This document shows, one piece after another, positions 24,036 to 29,617 of a stretch of DNA of 29,617 nt. Source of the DNA: JAZDLC01 sp043802345. GTDB taxonomy: Bacteria > Planctomycetota > B15-G4 > JADJEK01. The first letter of the stretch is position 1. Every line of letters begins with the position of its first letter. Both the position numbers and the translations under genes were made by a program. The stretch is from positions 1-29,617 of the forward strand of contig JAZDLC010000379.1 in the NCBI GenBank assembly GCA_043802345.1, written 5' to 3'. A model generated the notes under the pieces. The model saw only the letters and a list, made by a program, of their open reading frames with translations. It did not search any database and had not been told where the DNA came from.

Positions 24036-25359
24036 TCTCTCCCTGCGCTGCTCCGCCCTCTTTCAACCACGCCAGGAACTTCCTGATCCAGCGTTCGTGG
24101 CCGCGATCAGTCGGAACGTAATACGTCCTGTCCACGCCTAGATACTCCTGGTCGACCCAGCCCTTGCCGGAGTCGTGAGCGGACTGGTATCCCGTGCCGT
24201 GTCCCAGCTGCTTCGCCCCAGGGTAGTGTCCGTCTCGAAGGTGCTTTGGCACCGGCACGGTGCGCTGATGAGCCACGTCATCCAGCGCTTCGAGAATCGC
24301 CCGGGTGGAGGCGTTCGACTTGGGGGCGCATGCCATGTAGATCGCGGCCTGGGCCAGCGTGAGCCGACACTCCGGCAAGCCGACGCGCTCGGTGATCTCG
24401 CAGGCCGCGGATGCCACGAGGATGGCCCGAGGATCGGCGTTTCCGATCTCCTCCGAGGCGGAGATGGCGATGCGCCGGGCGATGAACCGGGGATCCTCTC
24501 CGGCGACCAGCATGCGGGCCAGCCAGTAGACGGTGGCGTCCGGATCGCTGCCTCTCATCGATTTGATGAAGGCGGACGCCACGTCGTAGTGTTCGTCTCC
24601 GGTCGCGTCGTACCGGACCGCCTTGCGCTGAATCGATTCTTCCGCTGCCGCCGCGTCGACCACGATCTTCCCGCCCGCGCCGCCGGAGAAGGCCGCCACT
24701 TCCAGAGCCGTCAGCGCCCGCCGGGCGTCGCCATCCGAGAGCCTGGCCCAGAGGGCGATCGCCTCATCCTCAACCTCGATCTCGAGCCGGCCGAGACCGC
24801 GCTCTGAATCGCAGAGCGCCCTCCTCAATACAAGGGTGATCTCCGGTTCGCTCAGCGGCTCGAACTGAAAGATCTGTGAGCGACTGACCAGGGCGGAGTT
24901 GACCGAGAAGAACGGATTTTCCGTGGTGGCTCCGATCAGCGTGACGATGCCACGTTCCACGTCGGCCAGCAGCACATCCTGCTGGCTCTTGCTGAAACGG
25001 TGGATCTCATCGAGAAACAGGATCGTCCCCTTGCCTCCGGCGGCGAGACGCTCCCTTGCCTTCTCCATGATCGCGCGGATTTCCCGCACGCCGATGGACG
25101 CCGCGTTGGCGCCCTCGAAGGGACGGGAGAGGCTCGTGGCGATCACCTCGGCGAGAGTTGTCTTGCCTGTGCCGGGAGGCCCATGGAACAGAACGCTGGC
25201 GATCCGATTCGCGTCCAGCATCCTGCGCAGGAGCTTCCCCTCGCCCAGAAAGTGCTCCTGCCCCACGAACTCCGCCAGCGTCCTGGGCCGCATGCGGACC
25301 GCGAGTGGTTCCGCGCGCCTCAGACGCTCATCCCGCTCTGCTTCGAAGAGACCAGCCAT
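24019..25359 (-). CDS. rarA: Replication-associated recombination protein A (AAA+ ATPase, RarA/MgsA)
   Basis: This is a 446-aa AAA+ ATPase of the RarA/MgsA/WRNIP1 family, which acts on stalled replication forks and single-strand gaps together with SSB. The N-terminus (PLAVRMRPRTLAEFVGQEH) is characteristic. Walker A GPPGTGKT is at 60-67, Walker B LFLDEIHRF from 114, and sensor 1 LIGATTENPF at 141-150. The family-typical region VRYDATGDEHYDVASAFIKS and the C-terminal clamp-loader-like helical domain with HLRDGHYPGAKQLGHGTGY are complete. The length is normal for the family. It is a housekeeping gene among accessory genes and is transcribed alone, divergent from the HEAT-repeat gene. Its stop lies inside the 3' end of sulfatase 2. 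Confidence 0.97.
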   Translation of the reverse strand: MAGLFEAERDERLRRAEPLAVRMRPRTLAEFVGQEHFLGEGKLLRRMLDANRIASVLFHGPPGTGKTTLAEVIATSLSRPFEGANAASIGVREIRAIMEKARERLAAGGKGTILFLDEIHRFSKSQQDVLLADVERGIVTLIGATTENPFFSVNSALVSRSQIFQFEPLSEPEITLVLRRALCDSERGLGRLEIEVEDEAIALWARLSDGDARRALTALEVAAFSGGAGGKIVVDAAAAEESIQRKAVRYDATGDEHYDVASAFIKSMRGSDPDATVYWLARMLVAGEDPRFIARRIAISASEEIGNADPRAILVASAACEITERVGLPECRLTLAQAAIYMACAPKSNASTRAILEALDDVAHQRTVPVPKHLRDGHYPGAKQLGHGTGYQSAHDSGKGWVDQEYLGVDRTYYVPTDRGHERWIRKFLAWLKEGGAAQGETTPMP

Positions 25360-25538
25360 TCCGGGAGTCTACCGGCCCTGCTTTCCGGCACTCACGGCAA
25401 AAGAACGGCCCGGAAGAGGCCGTCTTCCCCCCGCAGGAGAATCGAGGTGCGAATTTTCGGCCGGTTTTCCGTAGTGACTCCGGGTCGACCACGTACTACC
25501 TGTCAATGAGAAGCACCATCTGAGGAAAGGAGACAGGG

Positions 25539-26807
25539 GTGTATTCAGCGTTGATTCTGATCGCCGTTTTGGTGTTCCCGGCTGACGACCGGGGCGGAGT
25601 CCAGTGGGAGCGGGACTATGAGAAGGGTCTCCAGAAGGCCAAGGATCTGGACATCCCGGTGTTCCTGGCGTTCAACATGGACGGTGAGAGGGCGAACGAA
25701 AACACGGCTCTCACCCTGTACCGCGATCCGGAGTTCATCAAGCGCACGCGCCAGTTCGTGTGCCTGATCGCTTCCAAGGATTCCCACGAGTCCGTCGAGG
25801 AGGTCGTCGACGGACAAGCCAGGCAGGCATGCAGCCGGTTCGGATCGGTATCATGCGAGGAGCATCTCAAGGTAGAGATCCGGGCGAGCAAGGAGTACGT
25901 GGGCCGGGACACCGTGATCACGCCGCAACACATCTTGATCCTGCCGTCGGGCATGGTGGTCGCGAGGAAGGCCTACCAGGCCTCCAAGAACGACCTGTTC
26001 AAGATGATGGAAATGGCGCTCAAGGCAGTCGCCCGCGCCGGGAAATCCGGGGATAGCGAAGAACTGCACCGCCTTCAGGAATTGAAGAAGCAGGCTCTCG
26101 AGCGAAACGCCGATCGCCGTGACGCCGCGATCGCCGAGCTGGGACGCCTCCCCGACCCGGAGGCCCGCGATGCACTGCTCGACCTCTGCGGTTCCGAGAA
26201 CATGAACGCAACCCGCCTCGCCGCGATCGACGCCCTCGCGACGAAGGGGAACTACGACGCCCTCGAGACGGTAATCGCTTGTCTGAAGGACCGGCAGAAC
26301 ATGGTCGTCATGCACGCCATCGTCGCTCTCGAGAAGCTCGGACTTCCTGAGGCCGTTCCTGTTCTGACGAAGATGTGGAACAGGAAGCCGAAGGCGATCG
26401 TCGCGAAGGAGATCCTCCGGGCGCTGGCGAAGTGCGCACCCGGCGATCCCGAGATACGGAAAATGGTCCACAAGGCGGCCGAGACCAGCAAGGACAGTGT
26501 CATCGAGTGGAGCGCGATCGTGGCGATTGCCAGCCTCGACGGCGAACCGAGCGACATCGAGGTTCTTGCGAAGAAGATGAGAGACAAGTCCAGCAACGTC
26601 CGCGGACTTGCGGCCTGGTCATTGGGAACCCTCAAGAGACCGGAGGCCGTGCCGATTCTCGAGGGCGCGCTGGAGAGCGAGACGAGCGGCGATGTGCGGG
26701 AATGTATCGAAGCAGCGCTGCGCAACATCCCGATCAAGAGCGGTCCGGACGACGCGAAGCTGGCCAATATCGTGTCCCGCTTCTTCACTGAAGATATCGA
26801 GCGGTAG
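25539..26807 (+). CDS. Secreted or anchored thioredoxin-fold/HEAT-repeat protein
   Basis: This is a 422-aa protein starting with GTG at 25539, preceded by AAAGGAG at good spacing. A short hydrophobic N-terminus (residues 2-14) suggests export or anchoring. Residues about 20-165 resemble a thioredoxin-like domain (KAKDLDIPVFLAFN, TPQHILILPSGMVV), but the CxxC pair is absent, so redox activity is unlikely. Residues about 185-415 are helical repeats of the HEAT/PBS-lyase type, about 35 residues each (for example AREALLDL-like and GLAAWSLGTLKRPEAVPILEGAL units). The role is probably protein-protein interaction. The following oxidase gene starts directly after its TAG stop (TAGATG), so the two are co-translated. 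The specific function is unknown. Confidence 0.82.
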   Translation: MYSALILIAVLVFPADDRGGVQWERDYEKGLQKAKDLDIPVFLAFNMDGERANENTALTLYRDPEFIKRTRQFVCLIASKDSHESVEEVVDGQARQACSRFGSVSCEEHLKVEIRASKEYVGRDTVITPQHILILPSGMVVARKAYQASKNDLFKMMEMALKAVARAGKSGDSEELHRLQELKKQALERNADRRDAAIAELGRLPDPEARDALLDLCGSENMNATRLAAIDALATKGNYDALETVIACLKDRQNMVVMHAIVALEKLGLPEAVPVLTKMWNRKPKAIVAKEILRALAKCAPGDPEIRKMVHKAAETSKDSVIEWSAIVAIASLDGEPSDIEVLAKKMRDKSSNVRGLAAWSLGTLKRPEAVPILEGALESETSGDVRECIEAALRNIPIKSGPDDAKLANIVSRFFTEDIER

Positions 26808-27947
26808 ATGGAGACGACCGCCACCGTCATCGGCGCCGGTGTGGTCGGGCTCGCTGTCGCACGCGAACTCTCCTCGCGCGGATCAGTCCTGGTCCTGGAG
26901 CGGGAAGATGGAATCGGCCGGGGAGTCTCGAGTCGCAACTCGGAAGTCGTTCATGCCGGACTGTACTATCGGCCCGGCAGCCTGAAGGCGCGCCTTTCCG
27001 TCGAGGGACGTCGGATGATCGAGGCCTGGGCCGGTGGCGGGAGCTTCCCCTACCGCCGGGTGGGGAAGCTGCTGGTGGCCACGTCGGAGGAGGAGGCCGC
27101 TCAACTGGAGGCGCTCAGCGAGACGGCGCGGGAGAACGGAGTGGACGATCTGCGGCCGCTCTCAGCGTCCGAGGTCACTCGGATCGAGCCGGATGTCCGG
27201 GCGTTGACCGGCTTCCTCTCTCCCTCCACCGGGATCGTCGACAGCCACGGGTTGATGCGGTACCTGTTGCGCTCCGCCCAGGGGAACGGCGCCCAGATCG
27301 CGTTCTGCTGCCGCGTCCGGGAGATCCGGGTTCTCAAGCCCGGATTCGAGTTGATCCTGAACGAGCATGGCAAGGAACAGCGGCTCCGGACCCGGTTTCT
27401 GGTCAATGCGGCGGGCCTCGAATCCGACCGGCTGGCCCAGCAGGTGGGTCTCGACCTGGAGACGGAACGGTTGCGGCACCGGTTCTGCAGGGGGGAGTAC
27501 TTCCAGCTCACGCCCTCTTGCCCCGTCCGGGTGGGCCGGCTCGTCTACCCGGTGCCCGTTCGGGGAGGACATCTCGGGATCCACCTGACCGTCGACCTGC
27601 AGGGTGGAATGCGGCTCGGACCTTCCCTGGAATTCATGGAAGAGACCGGCCTCGCTGATCGTGTCGAGGACTACCGCCAGGACGACCGCCTCCGCGCCTC
27701 GTTCCTGAAGGCGGCCCGTCGGTATCTGCCGGCGCTGAACGCGGACCACCTGGCGCCCGGGGGCGTGGGAATCCGGCCCCGTCTGGCGGGTCCCACGGAG
27801 GGCGAGAGGGACTTCTACATCCGGGAGGAAGGCGCCCGGGGGCTGCCCGGCCTGGTCAACTGCATCGGCATCGATTCGCCCGGTCTGACCGCCGCGCCCG
27901 CCATCGGCCGGCATGTCGCCGGACTGCTGGATGGACAGATCGACTGA
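26808..27947 (+). CDS. lhgO: FAD-dependent oxidoreductase, L-2-hydroxyglutarate oxidase-like
   Basis: This is a 379-aa flavoprotein of the DAO superfamily. The N-terminal dinucleotide-binding motif is VIGAGVVGLAVARELSSRG, followed by the conserved SRNSEVVHAGLYY segment, which is typical of L-2-hydroxyglutarate dehydrogenases/oxidases. There, the histidine lies near the flavin. Later features also fit: VDSHGLMRYL, FLVNAAGLESDRLAQ, CRGEYFQL, GGHLGIHLT, and the C-terminal INCIGIDSPGLTAAPAIG-like stretch that closes the FAD site. It would oxidise L-2-hydroxyglutarate to 2-oxoglutarate, a metabolite-repair step, possibly feeding electrons to the quinone pool. Start ATG abuts the previous stop. A palindromic terminator candidate lies 29 bp downstream. 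The exact substrate is inferred from family similarity. Confidence 0.87.
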   Translation: METTATVIGAGVVGLAVARELSSRGSVLVLEREDGIGRGVSSRNSEVVHAGLYYRPGSLKARLSVEGRRMIEAWAGGGSFPYRRVGKLLVATSEEEAAQLEALSETARENGVDDLRPLSASEVTRIEPDVRALTGFLSPSTGIVDSHGLMRYLLRSAQGNGAQIAFCCRVREIRVLKPGFELILNEHGKEQRLRTRFLVNAAGLESDRLAQQVGLDLETERLRHRFCRGEYFQLTPSCPVRVGRLVYPVPVRGGHLGIHLTVDLQGGMRLGPSLEFMEETGLADRVEDYRQDDRLRASFLKAARRYLPALNADHLAPGGVGIRPRLAGPTEGERDFYIREEGARGLPGLVNCIGIDSPGLTAAPAIGRHVAGLLDGQID

Positions 27948-27975
27948 CCGGCGCCTGCTTCGCCCTCTTCCTCGG

Positions 27976-27995
27976 CGGGCTGGCCGGCCAGCCCG
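27976..27995 (+). terminator. Perfect 20-bp palindrome after the oxidase gene
   Basis: CGGGCTGGCC-GGCCAGCCCG is a perfect palindrome 29 bp past the oxidase stop and about 75 bp before the ThuA gene. It can form a GC-rich hairpin and is followed by GGGGAACTGATTCTCTTGG, without a clean T-tract. It could be a terminator or a dimeric-protein binding site. Confidence 0.4.
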
Positions 27996-28070
27996 GGGGA
28001 ACTGATTCTCTTGGGTCTCCTGGGCGGATCAGTACGATTCACTTCTCGTACGGCGCAATGAGAGGATCGG

Positions 28071-29453
28071 ATGAACCTGCTCCTGACACTGTTCCTGATG
28101 TTCCAGCAGGATGGCGGCCAGTTCCCGATCCGGACCCTGATCGTCAGCGGCGCCAATCACCACGATTGGGAATGGACCACGCCTCGCTTGAAGCAGATGC
28201 TCGAGAGAAGCGGGAAGTTCTCGTGCGAGATCCTCGAGCGGCCATCGGAGCAACTGGCGGCAGAGGGTGCCCTCGACCGGATCGGGTTGATCGTGCTGGA
28301 CTACAATGGCCCTCGCTGGGGCGAGGCCGCGGAAAGGGCCTTCCTTGCCGCTGTTCAGGGTGGCACGGGAGTCACCGTGATCCACGCGGCCAATAACGCC
28401 TTTCCGGGGTGGGTCGAGTACGAGAAGCTGGTGGGGCATTGCTGGCATGACGGTTCCGGACACGGGGGGTTCCATCCCTTCGACGTCACCATCGTCGATC
28501 GGAACCACCCCATCACAGAGGATCTGGCGGATCTGAGGCTCCATCCGGACGAACTCCATCATCGGCTGGTCCCGATGCACGGCACCGCGCGCCGGACCCT
28601 GGCCACGGCCCTCTCCTCGAAGGAGTCTGGGGGCACGGGGGAGGTCGAACCGATGCTGTTGGTCGGTTCGTACGGGTCGGGGAGGGTATTCCACACTCCG
28701 CTCGGCCATGTCCTTGAGGGCGGCGTCGGCGTGGAATCGTTCCAGGACGTGCGGTTCCAGGATCTTGTCGTTCGGGGATCGGAGTGGGCCGCGACTGGAG
28801 AGGTGACGTCGGATCCGGCGGGACCGAATCGTCTCTCGGATGCCGAGAAGGAGGGGGGCTGGGAGTTGTTATTCGACGGCGGGAGCCTCGCGGGTTGGCG
28901 TGGGTTCCGACAGGAGTCCGCGCCGCAGGGGTGGCGGGTGGAAGGTGGATCCATCGTGGTCCGAAAGGGCGGGGCGGGAGGAGACCTGATCACCAATGAT
29001 CAGTTCGGCGACATGGAGTTGTCGTTCGAGTGGCAGGTCACGAAGGGGGCGAACAGCGGCGTCAGGACGCGCGTGAGCGAGGAATACGACGCACCCAATC
29101 ACTCCGGCCCGGAGTATCAGGTCCTGGACGACGCCGGACATGGGCTCGACGCGGACGATCTTCACTCGGCGGGGGCGATCTATGAACTCGCCCAGCCGCG
29201 CGACAAAGTTCTGCGTACCCCGGGAGGCTGGAATCGCGGCCGGATCCGAATCGAGGGCTGGGTCGTCACGCATTGGCTCAACGGTCACCAGTCTCTGTCG
29301 CTCGACCTGGACAGCCCGGAGGGCCGACGTCGCATCAGGGATAGCAAGTTCTCGCAGTGGCCGGGGTTCGCAAAATCAGCGCGAGGCCACATCGCATTGC
29401 AGGACCACGGCGACGAAGTCCGCTATAGAAGCCTCAAGGTTCGGCAGCTCTAG
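28071..29453 (+). CDS. ThuA-like domain fused to DUF1080 (3-keto-disaccharide hydrolase) domain
   Basis: This is a 460-aa two-domain protein with a short hydrophobic N-terminus (MNLLLTLFLMF) and a GAGAGGA ribosome-binding site. Residues about 20-245 are a ThuA-like, glutamine-amidotransferase-type fold (LIVSGANHHDWEW, VTVIHAANNAFPGW, HPITEDL, MLLVGSYGSGRVFHTPLGH). ThuA proteins are linked to trehalose and other disaccharide catabolism via 3-keto sugars. Residues about 262-460 are DUF1080, with GWELLFDGGSLAGW at the start and GPEYQVLDD from residue 346. DUF1080 proteins hydrolyse or eliminate 3-keto-glycosides. The fusion is common in Planctomycetota-like genomes and combines two steps of one route. 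The gene ends in TAG, 17 nt before a sulfatase-like gene. Confidence 0.92.
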   Translation: MNLLLTLFLMFQQDGGQFPIRTLIVSGANHHDWEWTTPRLKQMLERSGKFSCEILERPSEQLAAEGALDRIGLIVLDYNGPRWGEAAERAFLAAVQGGTGVTVIHAANNAFPGWVEYEKLVGHCWHDGSGHGGFHPFDVTIVDRNHPITEDLADLRLHPDELHHRLVPMHGTARRTLATALSSKESGGTGEVEPMLLVGSYGSGRVFHTPLGHVLEGGVGVESFQDVRFQDLVVRGSEWAATGEVTSDPAGPNRLSDAEKEGGWELLFDGGSLAGWRGFRQESAPQGWRVEGGSIVVRKGGAGGDLITNDQFGDMELSFEWQVTKGANSGVRTRVSEEYDAPNHSGPEYQVLDDAGHGLDADDLHSAGAIYELAQPRDKVLRTPGGWNRGRIRIEGWVVTHWLNGHQSLSLDLDSPEGRRRIRDSKFSQWPGFAKSARGHIALQDHGDEVRYRSLKVRQL

Positions 29454-29470
29454 GAGCGATCGCGCAGTCC

Positions 29471-29617
29471 ATGAACAGAGTGAACCAGCGCAACCTCTCC
29501 ACCGCCTGCGGCTTGTTCCTCCTGGGAGCGGTCCTCTGCGCCTGTGGGGACGCGCGACAGGAGCGGCTCTCCGGAATCCTGATCACGCTCGACACCACCA
29601 ATGCGCCGGCGCTGGGC
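29471..29617 (+). CDS. Probable sulfatase lipoprotein (N-terminal fragment, runs off right edge)
   Basis: The frame from ATG 29471 is open to the window end (49 codons). It begins with a hydrophobic signal (GLFLLGAVLCACGD) with a possible lipidation cysteine at 25, then LSGILITLDTTNAPALG. The stretch ILITLDTTxxxxLG is the usual N-terminal strand and metal-binding aspartate (D41) of type I sulfatases. The formylglycine motif would lie beyond the edge. The gene follows the ThuA-DUF1080 gene after 17 nt; the nearest Shine-Dalgarno-like GGAG is rather far upstream, so a GTG at 29480 is an alternative start. Confidence 0.65.
   Translation, partial: MNRVNQRNLSTACGLFLLGAVLCACGDARQERLSGILITLDTTNAPALG

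Overview
The window is GC-rich bacterial DNA, densely packed with genes and with short intergenic gaps. No rRNA, tRNA, transposase, integrase or CRISPR array was recognised. The gene content suggests a heterotrophic, Planctomycetota-like organism, though no phylogenetic marker is present. The clues are secreted FG-GAP/VCBS repeat proteins, several sulfatases, ThuA plus DUF1080 (3-keto-disaccharide hydrolase) domains, a subtilisin with a C-terminal beta-sandwich tail, and many genes starting with signal peptides. The lineage call is an inference from family distribution.

Layout. 1-2046 (minus) is the N-terminal part of a secreted FG-GAP/VCBS beta-propeller protein that runs off the left edge. 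2256-5575 (minus) is a two-gene transporter unit: OPT-family oligopeptide transporter, then an MFS permease. 5812-6489 (plus) is a small secreted orphan with an aromatic-rich C-terminus. 6534-9803 (minus) is a tightly coupled operon: tandem-ACT protein, then an M49-like zinc peptidase lipoprotein split by a 1-nt frameshift, then a zinc alcohol dehydrogenase. 9945-14425 (plus) is an ABC ATPase overlapping a large ABC permease/M1-aminopeptidase fusion. 14564-16594 (plus) is a secreted subtilisin followed by a strong hairpin. 16595-17009 has no convincing gene. 17010-19745 (minus) holds a nucleotidyltransferase-like gene, a small gene interrupted by an in-frame amber codon, and an unusual fusion of a DUF1080/LamG-like domain to a D-2-hydroxyacid dehydrogenase. 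20013-24035 (plus) are two tandem paralogous secreted sulfatases, converging on rarA (24019-25359, minus). 25539-27947 (plus) is a HEAT-repeat/thioredoxin-fold protein abutting an L-2-hydroxyglutarate-oxidase-like flavoprotein. 28071-29453 (plus) is a ThuA-DUF1080 fusion, followed by the start of a third sulfatase-like lipoprotein at the right edge.

Function. The exported sulfatases, ThuA/DUF1080 protein, protease, M49 and M1 peptidases and OPT transporter together point to degradation of sulfated glycans and proteins outside the cytoplasm, followed by uptake of peptides. The most unusual points are: (i) a beta-sandwich domain that seems to be inserted inside both sulfatases and attached to the C-terminus of the subtilisin, possibly a shared surface or binding module; (ii) the DUF1080-like/D-2-hydroxyacid dehydrogenase fusion with a signal-like N-terminus; and (iii) the amber-interrupted small gene. 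All functional calls come from reading translated sequence by eye; no database search was run.
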